Source: CAYLJJ01 sp964384025 (lineage in GTDB: Bacteria; Myxococcota_A; Bradymonadia; UBA7976; UBA1532). Taken from it: DNA of 38,166 bases. The notes beneath the pieces were generated by a model. It was not told the DNA's origin. It was given only the letters and a program-made list of their open reading frames with translations, and ran no database searches. Positions 7,017 through 15,683 of this stretch are shown here, one piece after another (positions within the stretch are counted from its first letter, which is position 1; each line of letters begins with the position of its first letter). The position numbers were made by a program, and so were the translations under genes. Location: assembly GCA_964384025.1 (NCBI GenBank), contig CAYLJJ010000071.1:1-38166 (forward strand), written 5' to 3'.

Positions 7017-9320
7017 CTACTCTTCAGGACAGCTCCCCGAGGTCTCCCAAGCCAACACCTGCCCCCGACCCACCTCAATAATCCCTGCATGTCGCGCCAG
7101 CCAAAACTCCTCAATGAGATCCAAACCAGCCGACTGTGAACTTCCATCCGCCCCATAATGACGCCCTAGAGCGTAGGGGTTACGCTGCCAGATAAAATCG
7201 GAGTGCTGCCGTAATAGGACCGGTAGAGGCTCACTGGCAAGGGCTTGAGCGCAGAGGAGCTCTGCTCCCTCCTCCACAGGCTGCGGACAATCCAAAGCCC
7301 CCCCTGTACAGGCTCCTGTGATCGACTCCCCTGGAATACGCAGCCCCATCAATTCAAAACCATCCTCACAGAGCGCGCGCTCCTCTTGGCTGGGGCAACG
7401 CAGCGCCTCGGGGCCTCCCGCTAAGCTGGCGAGGATCTCCTCAGCGCTTTGGCTATAGCCTCGTCGAGGATCGTCCAAGATTCCGCCGTTGCCTCCAAAA
7501 GCCTCCAGGTTGGCCAAGGCGCGGGTCTGAGCCTCCGCCCGTGCGCCCTCATCGGGGCCGATCATGGCGTAGATGAGATCAAATTTGAGATCCTGGGTGG
7601 GTCCACGGCTCTTCTCCCAATACTCCTCATGCACCGCCGCTCTTAAGCTCTCTCGGAGAGGATCCCCTTCAGGGAGCTGCTCGATGAGCACCCAGGCCAC
7701 CGGATAACTGATATGCCCCCCATAAAAGCTCTGGCACCAGTGGGGCATGGTGAGCAGCGCGGCGGTATGAGCCACCTCCTCTGCGTACTGTTGGCCCAAA
7801 AGCTCCTCTTGGAAGAAGCGCTTATATTGCTCCTCTCCGGTGTAGCGCCAAGCTTGTAGAGCGAGGTTGAGCATCTGAAAGGCGTTGCCTCCCCGGACGC
7901 TGGGGGCATAGACATGATCGATCCCTCGGGGACGCTCAAGCTCCCCTGTGCGCATATCTTGAGCCAACTCAATCAGACGCGCGAGCCAATCCCCCGCCGC
8001 CAGATCGATAACCCGATCTGGTTCTCGCCAGATGCTCTCAGGGCAGCTTCGATCATAGCTCTCTCGGTTGAGATCGTTGAGATTGGGGTGAACCCAGGCG
8101 ACCAACTCCTCTAAGCTGGAGAAGTCAAAGTCTCCTGGCTCGATGTTCAGCTCCCCACCCGCCAAGAGCTGCTGAAAAGCGTTGAGGATCTCTAGATTGG
8201 AGTGAGCGTTGATGAGGACCACTCGCTCTAGGCGCTTGAGGTAGCAGCTCATATGCTGGGCGATGCGCTCCTTCAGCCTTTGATCTTCAGGCTTGATCAG
8301 ATCCCAGAGCAGCGGGAAGGCTACCTGCGGCCCTGTATACTGATCGATCGAGGGGTTACCTTGCCAGACTGGAGTGAGGGGCCAACGCAGCCCCTCGATC
8401 TCTGGGCCACCCTCCTCATCATAGACCTGAGGGCGGGCCTCAAACTCTCCTTGAATGAGATGATAACGGTGGTCATAGCTCTCAAAGAGGCCGCGCTCAT
8501 AGTGGTGTTGAGGATCATTAGGAGCCCCTGGAGGCAACAAGCCAAAGAAGTTACGGGCTAGATGTCCAGGGATTTGGGTGACATCAAAGAGGCTCAGCAG
8601 CGCCCGGATTTTCTCCACCATCCGCTGATAGTCCGCCTCTGTCCCTGTCTGAGCGTAGCGGAGCGCATAGGCGTTGAGAGCTACCCCGCTCCAGATCGCA
8701 GAGTCTCCCATCCCTGCGTAGCGCTGAAAATGGCTGGGAGCGCCCCAAAGCTCCTCAGCGGTTCCAGCGGCGGTGGCCGCGTTAAAGTGGATCTCAGCGG
8801 TCTGTCCATCAGGCTGATGATAGAGGTCATACCAGCGCTCAAAGAGCAGGACTCGATGATAGAGAGAAGCTGGCTCTACAAAGGCAGCCTCCTCAACATC
8901 ATAGACTCGACAGATCTGTCGCTGCCCCACCTCACAGCGCTCTACCTGATAGATCGAGCAGCTCTGAACCTCCCCAGCCGCGAGCGGATCAGGGATGGGG
9001 CTGAGGGGGGCACGGACAGGCAGGGGGGGGAGCGGCGCAACATCTATAGGCTCTAGATCCACCGCTTGAATATCCAGGCCCTCATCCTCTGATACTCTTC
9101 TATCCTCTGGAGAAGCACTGTCCCCTGCTGAGCTTAGATCTGGATTTCCAAGATCCTCTTGGCGGCCTCGATCTTGCTCAAGACCTCCTTGGTCCAGAAC
9201 CCCCAGATCCTGAGCCTCAACATCCCCCTGGAGGTCTGAGCCCTCAGAGCTGCTCTCCTCCTCATCGTTGCAGGCGATAAGCGCAAGGAGTAGGGGCAGG
9301 ATCAGCATCTCTCTCCACAT
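7017..9320 (-). CDS. Large lipoprotein of unknown function
   Basis: A 767-aa protein. I set the start at ATG 9320: GAGGAGG lies eight bases upstream and the next residues form a lipoprotein signal (MWREMLILPLLLALIAC, lipid Cys17). An upstream in-frame start at 9452 would hide this signal. After the Cys comes an acidic, low-complexity linker of about 100 residues (many Asp/Glu/Ser), typical of surface lipoproteins in this lineage. A compact domain of about 600 residues follows, rich in Trp and Tyr and in alpha-helical segments. Several His/Trp clusters (LYHQPDGQ, HYERGLFESYDHRYH, MPHWCQSFYGGHISY) recall the alpha/alpha-toroid of carbohydrate-active enzymes, but I cannot place it in a family. 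It diverges from rpsT. Confidence 0.85.
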   Translation of the reverse strand: MWREMLILPLLLALIACNDEEESSSEGSDLQGDVEAQDLGVLDQGGLEQDRGRQEDLGNPDLSSAGDSASPEDRRVSEDEGLDIQAVDLEPIDVAPLPPLPVRAPLSPIPDPLAAGEVQSCSIYQVERCEVGQRQICRVYDVEEAAFVEPASLYHRVLLFERWYDLYHQPDGQTAEIHFNAATAAGTAEELWGAPSHFQRYAGMGDSAIWSGVALNAYALRYAQTGTEADYQRMVEKIRALLSLFDVTQIPGHLARNFFGLLPPGAPNDPQHHYERGLFESYDHRYHLIQGEFEARPQVYDEEGGPEIEGLRWPLTPVWQGNPSIDQYTGPQVAFPLLWDLIKPEDQRLKERIAQHMSCYLKRLERVVLINAHSNLEILNAFQQLLAGGELNIEPGDFDFSSLEELVAWVHPNLNDLNRESYDRSCPESIWREPDRVIDLAAGDWLARLIELAQDMRTGELERPRGIDHVYAPSVRGGNAFQMLNLALQAWRYTGEEQYKRFFQEELLGQQYAEEVAHTAALLTMPHWCQSFYGGHISYPVAWVLIEQLPEGDPLRESLRAAVHEEYWEKSRGPTQDLKFDLIYAMIGPDEGARAEAQTRALANLEAFGGNGGILDDPRRGYSQSAEEILASLAGGPEALRCPSQEERALCEDGFELMGLRIPGESITGACTGGALDCPQPVEEGAELLCAQALASEPLPVLLRQHSDFIWQRNPYALGRHYGADGSSQSAGLDLIEEFWLARHAGIIEVGRGQVLAWETSGSCPEE

Positions 9321-9401
9321 CGTGTGTCCTCCTCGCAGGTTCAGAGGCTCAGAGTCTAGCAGCCTCAAGGGATCAAGGGAGCCATTGAAAATCAGGGAGC
9401 C

Positions 9402-9430
9402 TTGACGCTCCCGGGCCGCTCTGGTAGCTT
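9402..9430 (+). promoter_or_regulatory. Predicted sigma-70 promoter of rpsT
   Basis: TTGACG (9402-9407) and TAGCTT (9425-9430) are separated by exactly 17 bases. The -35 box matches the consensus at five of six positions; the -10 box is weaker (TAnnnT). Transcription would start near 9437, giving a leader of about 50 nt before the GTG start of rpsT. It is read from sequence only. Confidence 0.5.
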
Positions 9431-9454
9431 CCCGCCTCTCAATTGTCAGCAACT

Positions 9455-9472
9455 CCGGCTTTGCCGGTTTTT
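9455..9472 (+). terminator. Short GC hairpin plus T5 in the rpsT leader (possible attenuator)
   Basis: CCGGC (9455-9459) pairs with GCCGG (9463-9467) across a TTT loop and is followed directly by TTTTT (9468-9472). This is the minimal shape of an intrinsic terminator. It lies between the predicted rpsT promoter and the rpsT ribosome site, 15 bases before the GTG start. It could attenuate rpsT, for example as an S20 feedback element, or stop transcription arriving from upstream. The stem is only 5 bp, so efficiency is uncertain. Confidence 0.45.
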
Positions 9473-9487
9473 CGCGCAGGTGAATCG

Positions 9488-9754
9488 GTGCCCAACCACA
9501 AGTCAGCTATGAAGCGCGTCCGGCAAAACGAAAAGCGCCGGCTCCGCAACCGTCACGTCATGTCCAACCTCCGCACTCAGGTCAAGAAGGTGCGTGGTGC
9601 TCTAGAGAGCGGTGACCTTCAGAGTGCTCAGAGTGCTCTACCTGAAGCGATCTCTGCTCTTTCTCGGGCGGCCAGCAAAGGGGTTCTCCATAAGAACACC
9701 GCTGATCGTCGCATCGGTCGTTTGATGAAAGCGGTTCATCACGCTCAGGGCTGA
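9488..9754 (+). CDS. rpsT: 30S ribosomal protein S20
   Basis: An 88-aa basic protein with the typical S20 N-terminus (PNHKSAMKRVRQNEKRR) and helical body ending KNTADRRIGRLMKAVHHA. S20 binds the 5' domain of 16S rRNA early in 30S assembly. I choose GTG 9488 because AGGTGA lies just upstream and the protein then begins exactly where S20 proteins do. A longer frame starting at 9443 would add 15 non-conserved residues and run through the leader hairpin. The length matches the family norm (about 85-90). It stands alone, divergent from the large lipoprotein gene. Confidence 0.97.
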   Translation: MPNHKSAMKRVRQNEKRRLRNRHVMSNLRTQVKKVRGALESGDLQSAQSALPEAISALSRAASKGVLHKNTADRRIGRLMKAVHHAQG

Positions 9755-9815
9755 GAACCGAAGCTCTTTGATCACCCCCTACCCTCGCTGCTCTCTTCCA
9801 TATTAAACTCCTCCT

Positions 9816-11228
9816 GTGTCTACTCTCCTCAGCCTGCTGCTCCTCAGTCCACCCCTGCTTTGGCAGTTTCCAGAGCGAGGGAGCCTTGTCCAAGGGGCGA
9901 TCAAAGAGGCCCTTAAGGAGCAGCCTGGTCATCTCCTAGATGAGGCCAGCCTGGAGAAGCACCTCAAGGAGCTGAGCTGGCCTAAGCACCTGGGTTGTTT
10001 GGATGATTCCAGCCGCTGCGCCAACACCAAGAGTATGGTTAGAGCTGCGCTGGGCCTCTCTGGGGTGATGAAGGTGAGCCAGAAGGGGCGTCAAGTCACG
10101 CTTCAACTCCTCCCACTTAAAGGCAAAACTCAACGCTGGACAGGGAAGGGTGTTTCGCCCGAGGAGGCTGCTCGGGCTGCGGTGGGGGCCTATCTTGGAC
10201 AGGGGCGCTTGATCCTCAAATTGAAGCCCAAGGGCGCTCACGCCGAGCTGAAGGGGGTCGCCCTAGAGGGTCCAGGTCCCTGGTCTTTGGCCCCTGGTCA
10301 CCATGCGCTGCGTGTCTCTGCAAAGGGCCATCAGACCCTAGAGACCCAGGTGGAGATCATCGCTCAGAAAAACAGCCTCCTCAGCCTAGAGCTGAAGCGC
10401 AGTGAGGGCCTCCTTGAGTTGAACCTCAAGCCTCCCAAAGCACGGGTGCTGATCGATGATCTACCTATCTCCAAGCCAGGAGAGCCGCTGCCACTGGAGC
10501 CCGGCTCCTATACCCTGCGCTTTGAAGCCAAGGGCTATGAGCCTCATGAACACAAGGTCGTGATCAAGCATGGAACCCGTTTGGCTCTCAGCATCGCCCT
10601 TGTTCCTGCGCTGCCTGCTTGGCGCAAGGCCCTAAGCAAGCCTCACCCAGACACCAAAGCTTTTCCGGGCTATCTGCGTACAGGCCTCAGCTATAGCTCC
10701 TTGGGGTTGGGGGATCTAGAGGCTGAGAAGGGCCGTGGAGAGGATCGCGTCAGCCTCAGCCAACAGGAGGAGTCGATCTCTCTGCTGGGTCTGGAGTTGG
10801 GGATCGGTTGGCGTTGGAAGGAGTTTTGGCTCATCGAGCCCCTGCTGCTTCGTTTTCAGGGTGGAGGTGCTCAAGTAGACGCTGAGTTGAAGGATGATAT
10901 CCCCGCCACCATGGATGGGCTTTCTCAGACTCAGCTTCATCTGGGCCGCATGGGTATTCGCTATCCCGCCTGGAAGCTCGTCCCCTATGCCTTGGCAGGC
11001 ATCGTCCTAAGCTTTCAGGACTTTGAGCTTGAGCCCTCCAACGGCGAGCCGCTCTCGATGGAGCACACAGAGTTTCATCTCGGCTTTGAATTGGGGGTTC
11101 GCTACCACCACGACGAGCACTGGTTTGCCTCAGCAGCCTTCGACTTGGACCTCTGGTTTGGGGCGCGCAGCTTGAGCACCTTTATCCTGGGTGGGGGCTA
11201 TGCCCTGGAGGTGCCTGCGTGGCTCTGA
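9816..11228 (+). CDS. PEGA-domain protein with C-terminal outer-membrane beta-barrel-like region
   Basis: A 470-aa protein beginning at GTG 9816 with a short hydrophobic export signal (STLLSLLLLSPPLL). Two PEGA-like domains are visible: about residues 130-190 (LAPGHHALRVSAKGHQ) and 195-262 (LEPGSYTLRFEAKGYEPHEHKV). PEGA domains are surface-associated beta-sandwiches. From about 290 to the end, alternating hydrophobic strands (LGLELGIGWRW, LGRMGIRYP, LGFELGVRYHH, FILGGGYALEV) suggest a small 8-strand outer-membrane barrel. No good ribosome site precedes the GTG. It is the first gene of a four-gene same-strand cluster, overlapping the next gene by 10 bases. Molecular role unknown; an envelope protein is well supported. 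Confidence 0.75.
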   Translation: MSTLLSLLLLSPPLLWQFPERGSLVQGAIKEALKEQPGHLLDEASLEKHLKELSWPKHLGCLDDSSRCANTKSMVRAALGLSGVMKVSQKGRQVTLQLLPLKGKTQRWTGKGVSPEEAARAAVGAYLGQGRLILKLKPKGAHAELKGVALEGPGPWSLAPGHHALRVSAKGHQTLETQVEIIAQKNSLLSLELKRSEGLLELNLKPPKARVLIDDLPISKPGEPLPLEPGSYTLRFEAKGYEPHEHKVVIKHGTRLALSIALVPALPAWRKALSKPHPDTKAFPGYLRTGLSYSSLGLGDLEAEKGRGEDRVSLSQQEESISLLGLELGIGWRWKEFWLIEPLLLRFQGGGAQVDAELKDDIPATMDGLSQTQLHLGRMGIRYPAWKLVPYALAGIVLSFQDFELEPSNGEPLSMEHTEFHLGFELGVRYHHDEHWFASAAFDLDLWFGARSLSTFILGGGYALEVPAWL

Positions 11229-12121
11229 TCTCCCTCTGCTTTCTCCTCCTGGCTCAAAGCGCCAGCTTGCCCAAGCACCCCGATGTTGAGGCCGCCAAGA
11301 CCGCTTATAAGGCACGCCACTATAAGAAGGCGGCTCGCGCTTTCCTTGAGTTGGTCCAACGCTGGCCTGAGGAGGCTGCGCTCTATCGCGCCTTGGCGCG
11401 CACGCGCGTCTATGCTGAGGATCACCGAGGCGCGGTCTTGGCCTATCGCTTCTATCTCCAACTCCTCCCCGAAGCGGGAGATAAAGAGAAGATCCAAGCT
11501 GAGCTGGAGATGGCTCAAAAACGGGCGGGTGCGGGCGCAATCGCCCCTCCGGCTCGCGCTCGAAAGCAGATCAAGCGGGCCAAAGCAGGAGCCAAGGCGG
11601 GAAAGTTTATAGGCGCTCAAGGGGCCTTTACTGCTCTTAAGGCCGCGCTTAAAGCGGGCTATCTCGGCCCCGATCTGAGCAAGATCAGAGATGAACTCAG
11701 CGCCGCCCTTCAGCGTCACTCTATGAAACCCCTGGATGAGTGGTGGGCACCTGAACATCAAGCTGATCCCGATCAACTAAAGAAGTTGGAACAGGCTTGG
11801 AGAGTGCTGGCTGCGATCCGAGAGCTCAAGGCTGAGGAGCGTCAGGCTCAGATCGCTCTGGAGGGGCTCTCTGCGCTCTTGGAGGGAGAGTATAAAATGG
11901 CGATAGAGCGCCTAGCCCCCATCGCCGCAGGAGACCCCCGGCTGCGTTTTGCTCAGACCATCGCCCTCATCAAGTCGCAGCGCTTTGAAGAGGCCCTAGA
12001 CCTCCTCAAGGCGATGGAGCGCCAAGGTCAAGATCCCCGCCTACCGCTCCTGCGCGGGCTGATCCTGCGCAAGTTGGGTCGGGCGGGAGCCGCAAAAGCC
12101 TTGAGAGCTGCGCTGGATTGA
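11219..12121 (+). CDS. TPR-repeat protein
   Basis: A 300-aa protein starting at GTG 11219 inside the end of the upstream gene. The first residues (ALISLCFLLLAQSAS) form a probable signal peptide. TPR-like helical pairs follow: about residues 20-90 (ARHYKKAARAFLELVQRWPEEAAL), and again near the end (RFEEALDLLKAMERQGQDPRLPLLRGLI). The middle is Lys/Ala-rich. TPR proteins are scaffolds, and no catalytic motif is seen. The overlap upstream and direct abutment downstream (the next GTG follows the TGA immediately) argue for one operon and perhaps one periplasmic complex. Confidence 0.75.
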   Translation: MALISLCFLLLAQSASLPKHPDVEAAKTAYKARHYKKAARAFLELVQRWPEEAALYRALARTRVYAEDHRGAVLAYRFYLQLLPEAGDKEKIQAELEMAQKRAGAGAIAPPARARKQIKRAKAGAKAGKFIGAQGAFTALKAALKAGYLGPDLSKIRDELSAALQRHSMKPLDEWWAPEHQADPDQLKKLEQAWRVLAAIRELKAEERQAQIALEGLSALLEGEYKMAIERLAPIAAGDPRLRFAQTIALIKSQRFEEALDLLKAMERQGQDPRLPLLRGLILRKLGRAGAAKALRAALD

Positions 12122-13315
12122 GTGCTGCTGCTGCTCCTCGCTCAGCTCCTCTTTCAGAGGGAGGCTGATCAGACGACCCTGATCAATCAAGGTCCTGCTG
12201 CCTTGGTAGGGGTCCTGATGGCTGATCAGAGCCGCGCACGCCTCGCCCCTGGAGATTCTCTTCAAGTCCCTTCGCCTGGGGAACCTTTCGCTGCGCGCTT
12301 TGCGCTGGAGGAGTGGGGCATCGCCCTCGCTGAACTGGGGCCTGAGCGGGCTGAGACTCATCTTCGCAGCGCGGGCCAGCTTCTTGATGCCCTGAGCCCA
12401 GGGGCGCCCGGCTTTCCAGAGGAGGCGCTCAACCGCCAACGCCTTCGAGAGACCCCCCCTGAGCTGCTTCAAGCTTGGATGGGAGCTCCCGCTCTGCGAC
12501 TGGCTCTGTTGGCTTCCGCTGCTCGCTTCTGCGATCCCAACCTCTTGGAGATGCTCCTTGACCAGATCAGCCCTCAAGAGATCTCCCCTACTTGGCCTCC
12601 AGGCTATGAGAGCCTCCTCAGTCTACCGGAGCTGCTCCGTGAAGCGATTGAAGCCCAGGGGTCTCACGCCCTACCGCTCCTCTATGAGCGGCCAGACTGG
12701 GCCAGAGATCGGGGGCTCCTAAGCCCGCTTAAGGCGCCCCTCTCTCAGCTCCGTGAGGCTCTAAGGGAGGCGCGCTGGAGAGAGGCGGCGAGGATCGCTC
12801 TTCAGCTTTCACCCAAGGGAGTTGAAGCGGGGCGCCTTAAGCGAGCGGCCCTGGATCGCTACGCTCAACTCTGTTTGGCTCGGGGACAGCATCTCGCCGC
12901 TCAACAGGCCCTGGAGGCCGCTGCTCCCTACGCCGAGCTGCGCCTCAGCTTCCGAGAGCGCCTCGCTCAGCTCTACCGCGCGCGAGGAGACAAGGCGTTC
13001 CGAGCCGCAGATCTGGGCAGCGCGATGGAGTGGTATTCAGGGGCTCTCTTTATGGCAAGGCTGCCTCTAGATCGAGCGCGCTTGGTTGAGACCTTGGCGG
13101 GGCTGGCGCGGCTTCAGTTGGCGACGGAGCGCTACCCTCAGGGCAACATCCTCTTAAAGGAGGCCATCGCGCTGGCCCCTGAGCACCCTGCGGTCTTGGC
13201 GCTCCAAGAGGCTCACCCCAGTCCGGGCCTCAAGGTGCGCGTCGCCATCATGTTCATCTGTCTGGGTTTGGCCTTGGCCTCCTGGCGCAGACTGCGGAGG
13301 GTCTTTCGTCGCTGA
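12122..13315 (+). CDS. TPR-like protein with C-terminal transmembrane anchor
   Basis: A 397-aa protein starting at GTG 12122 directly after the previous stop. It has a hydrophobic N-terminus (LLLLLAQLLF) that may be a signal. Ala/Leu/Arg-rich helical repeats occupy residues 90-365, including clear TPR-like pairs near 280-360 (GDKAFRAADLGSAMEWYSGA and LATERYPQGNILLKEAIAL). One transmembrane helix near 372-388 (VRVAIMFICLGLALASW) and a basic end (RRLRRVFRR) follow, which fits a domain outside the inner membrane held by a C-terminal anchor. No family is recognised. It belongs to the same cluster as the PEGA, TPR and HEAT-like genes. Confidence 0.7.
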   Translation: MLLLLLAQLLFQREADQTTLINQGPAALVGVLMADQSRARLAPGDSLQVPSPGEPFAARFALEEWGIALAELGPERAETHLRSAGQLLDALSPGAPGFPEEALNRQRLRETPPELLQAWMGAPALRLALLASAARFCDPNLLEMLLDQISPQEISPTWPPGYESLLSLPELLREAIEAQGSHALPLLYERPDWARDRGLLSPLKAPLSQLREALREARWREAARIALQLSPKGVEAGRLKRAALDRYAQLCLARGQHLAAQQALEAAAPYAELRLSFRERLAQLYRARGDKAFRAADLGSAMEWYSGALFMARLPLDRARLVETLAGLARLQLATERYPQGNILLKEAIALAPEHPAVLALQEAHPSPGLKVRVAIMFICLGLALASWRRLRRVFRR

Positions 13316-13385
13316 GTGCTCTTTGCTGCTCTTTTCATTCAACGCTCTCCTGGATAAATTCCTGGGCGATTTTAGGAGCCTCTCT

Positions 13386-14552
13386 ATGAACACCTCTCTC
13401 AAGGTCGGTGGCCCCCTTTTCCTCCTGGGCCTCCTCATCTCAGCTTTCCTGATCGTTCAGAGGAGCGAAGAGCCGAGTCCAGAGCCCAAACAGGAGGCCA
13501 AGCGAGAACCTCAAGAAGCTTTGCTTGTTAAGCTGGCTGCTGAATGCCGTGCCCTAAAGCTGGAGCCCTCATCAAGGGAGAGTTGTCCCCCTTGGCGCTT
13601 CCATCAGAGCCGCCTCCGTCGAGGCAAAAACAGCTTCGCGCCTAAAAACTCCGAAGCTCAAGCCCGTTTAAAGGCCGCTGAGCAGCTCCTGGGAGATCAA
13701 GATCCCTGGGTCCGCTCTTTGGCACGAGGCTTCTTTAAGTTTGCGTTGCCCCGCCTGAGCGCTCAGTCCAAGAACCTGAACGCTCTCCTGGGACAGCTTG
13801 AGGGCAGCTCTCCAGAGGAGGTTGCCGATCTCCTCAACATCCTCGGAGCCCATGGAGGAAAGGAGCTGCTGCAGCCTCTGAAGCGACTCAGTCAGAATGA
13901 GACCCCTGAGATCCGCGCCCTGGCCTGGCAGAGCCTCTCGCTCTGTATCCCGAGGGGCTGTCGTCTGGGCTCAGAGGAGCTGCGTGGGATCTGGAGCAAA
14001 GAGAAGGTACGCCAAGCGAAGGCGGGGATGATCCTCTACGCTGGGCGTCTAGGCATAGATGATCTCTTTCTCTGGTGCGCTGATCTCAAGGCAGGCCCTG
14101 AGTTAGGGGCCTGCCGCACGGTCCTCAAGGAGCGCGGTGGCCAACAGGCTTTTGACCTGCTCCTGGGCTGGGCTCGCAGCTTGGCGGATGGGCAAGACTC
14201 GAAGGCTCTGGCGCAGGCGCTGAGCGATCTGGGCCAGTTCTCCCAGCTCAAAGAGCGGAAGGGCTACTTTGAGCTGCTTGATCGTCTCTTGGGAGAGCGA
14301 ACGCGAGGGCTCAAATTCCGCCTCAGGCTCTCCAGCCTGCTCCTCTTTGGAAAAGAGGATCCTCAGGCGCTTCAGATCGCCCTAAAGCACTATAAGAGCA
14401 CCGAGGGCCAAGCGGAGGAGGAGCAGCTGAGGGCTACACTGAGCAAGCTGATCTATCAGTTGGGAGGAGGAGAAGAGATCGGCTATACCCGGAAGCCTCA
14501 CCAGGGACACTCAGAGCATAAGGAGGAGGGGCATAAAGGGCATAAACATTGA
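13386..14552 (+). CDS. Membrane-anchored HEAT-like repeat protein with His-rich tail
   Basis: A 388-aa protein. I choose ATG 13386 because AGGAG lies seven bases upstream; a longer frame from 13323 has no site. Residues 8-27 form a transmembrane or signal-anchor helix (VGGPLFLLGLLISAFLIV). Helical repeats with HEAT-like spacing follow (DPWVRSLARGFFKFALP; ETPEIRALAWQSLSLC). The C-terminus is His-rich (HQGHSEHKEEGHKGHKH), which could bind metal. It is the last gene of the plus-strand cluster, 70 bases after its neighbour, and converges with the phosphatidyltransferase gene. Function unknown. Confidence 0.7.
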   Translation: MNTSLKVGGPLFLLGLLISAFLIVQRSEEPSPEPKQEAKREPQEALLVKLAAECRALKLEPSSRESCPPWRFHQSRLRRGKNSFAPKNSEAQARLKAAEQLLGDQDPWVRSLARGFFKFALPRLSAQSKNLNALLGQLEGSSPEEVADLLNILGAHGGKELLQPLKRLSQNETPEIRALAWQSLSLCIPRGCRLGSEELRGIWSKEKVRQAKAGMILYAGRLGIDDLFLWCADLKAGPELGACRTVLKERGGQQAFDLLLGWARSLADGQDSKALAQALSDLGQFSQLKERKGYFELLDRLLGERTRGLKFRLRLSSLLLFGKEDPQALQIALKHYKSTEGQAEEEQLRATLSKLIYQLGGGEEIGYTRKPHQGHSEHKEEGHKGHKH

Positions 14553-14574
14553 TCCGGGTTGAGGACCACCCAAG

Positions 14575-15336
14575 CTACACAGCCTCTTCAGGGGGCTCCT
14601 CAATCGCCGCGAAGTGTCCCAGTTTGAGGAGGATACTCAGAGCGGTACGCATCAGATAGAGGAGGTGGATAACACCATAGGCCCAGAGGAAGAGATCCAT
14701 ACGCCCAAAGGCGGCGAAGAGGGGCAGGGTTGTAGGATATTGACTCACCAAGCGAACCGTAACCTCTATCGGCCAGAGGGGGCCCTTCCGAGGAGCCCCC
14801 GCTGCCTCTCCATGGCGCAGAGGTTTGCTTCCGGTCGCTTTGGCGTACTCAGGGGAGCGTACAAACTTAGTGAGTGCTAGGGCTGCGCTCACCACCACTA
14901 AGCTGATCAGCCCCAAGTAGAGCGGCTGTAGCCCTCCTCCCCCTCGATGCCACCAGAGGCTGACCCCCAAGATGAGCAACAGGGCCTTCAGCTCATCCAT
15001 GAGGAAGTCCAGCGAGGCTCCCACTTCGGAGCTGCGCCCAGTTACGCGGGCAAGCTGTCCATCAGTACAATCCAGGAGATAGCTGGATTCGATAGCCAGG
15101 ACCCCCAACCAGAGGCCCCAGCTTCCAGGCAACAGGCTCAAAAACAGGGTCCCCAGAATCATCACTCCAAGAGAGACAAAGCTCACTTGGTTGGGATTGA
15201 CCCGAGTACCTGAGAGGACCATCACCAGGGGGGCTGCTAGAGGACGAGCGAGGTAGATATTAAAGAGAGAGTCTCGGGGCTTGAGGCTCGCGGTGTAGAT
15301 CTGCTTGATCCTTGAGTAGAGGTTGGGGTTGCTCAT
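14575..15336 (-). CDS. CDP-alcohol phosphatidyltransferase family membrane enzyme
   Basis: A 253-aa integral membrane protein with the complete family signature D-x2-DG-x2-AR-x8-G-x3-D-x3-D: D89, D92-G93, A96-R97, G106, D110, D114. The acidic residues bind two divalent metals. The family transfers a phospho-alcohol from a CDP-linked donor (for example CDP-diacylglycerol) to an alcohol acceptor, making phospholipids or related headgroups. Hydrophobic helices follow the motif, giving about six membrane spans. Which product is made (PG-phosphate, PI-phosphate, archaetidyl-type or other) cannot be read from the motif. It is monocistronic, convergent with the HEAT-like gene. Confidence 0.92.
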   Translation of the reverse strand: MSNPNLYSRIKQIYTASLKPRDSLFNIYLARPLAAPLVMVLSGTRVNPNQVSFVSLGVMILGTLFLSLLPGSWGLWLGVLAIESSYLLDCTDGQLARVTGRSSEVGASLDFLMDELKALLLILGVSLWWHRGGGGLQPLYLGLISLVVVSAALALTKFVRSPEYAKATGSKPLRHGEAAGAPRKGPLWPIEVTVRLVSQYPTTLPLFAAFGRMDLFLWAYGVIHLLYLMRTALSILLKLGHFAAIEEPPEEAV

Positions 15337-15469
15337 AGAAGAGTGCTTAAATCCCTGCGGCTTGTTTAGAGTACTGCTCTTTGCTCGCTGGGTCTATCTG
15401 GCCTCTGAGGAGGATGCGAGGAAAAATTTTTAATCGTCGTTAGCCTCTCTCATCAGCTTTTGAAAATAG

Positions 15470-15524
15470 CCCCTGGCGAACTCAGCGATTCTCCGGGAAC
15501 GGCGGAGCTTGCCAAAAGCCAGGG
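15470..15524 (+). other. Nested hairpin upstream of the beta-solenoid lipoprotein (possible structured RNA)
   Basis: CCCTGGC (15471-15477) pairs perfectly with GCCAGGG (15518-15524) and encloses a second stem, CTCCG (15491-15495) with CGGAG (15503-15507). The two stems nest as in a compact RNA fold. No T-run follows. The rest of the gap 15337-15683 holds an AAAAATTTTT palindrome at 15422-15431 and a weak promoter-like pair, CTGACA 15583-15588 and TAAATA 15605-15610. If that promoter is real, the hairpin lies upstream of the transcript. No RNA family is recognised. Confidence 0.3.
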
Positions 15525-15683
15525 TCACGATTGCGCTCCTCTGCTCTTTGATTTTGGAACGTCAAGCGGTACACACCCAGCGCTGACAGCAGTGGTTCGC
15601 GTTTTAAATATGTCGGTGAGTGGGCCGTATCGAAAGCTTGCTAAGAAGCATCCTGGCACAGCTTACTCGAACTGGATGGAATC

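Noticed and set aside
9443..9487. Longer S20 start at 9443
   Set aside because: It would translate the leader hairpin and add residues not found in S20; GTG 9488 has an AGGTGA site and the conserved N-terminus.
15455..15540. c-di-GMP-I (GEMM) riboswitch
   Set aside because: The stem order and an AAAAGCCAGGGTC stretch are suggestive, but the conserved GACGCAAAGCC block, the tetraloop helix and the second helix are absent.
15654..15670. Sigma-54 promoter (TGGCAC) before the beta-solenoid lipoprotein
   Set aside because: TGGCAC at 15654 is not followed by the TTGC element at the required spacing.
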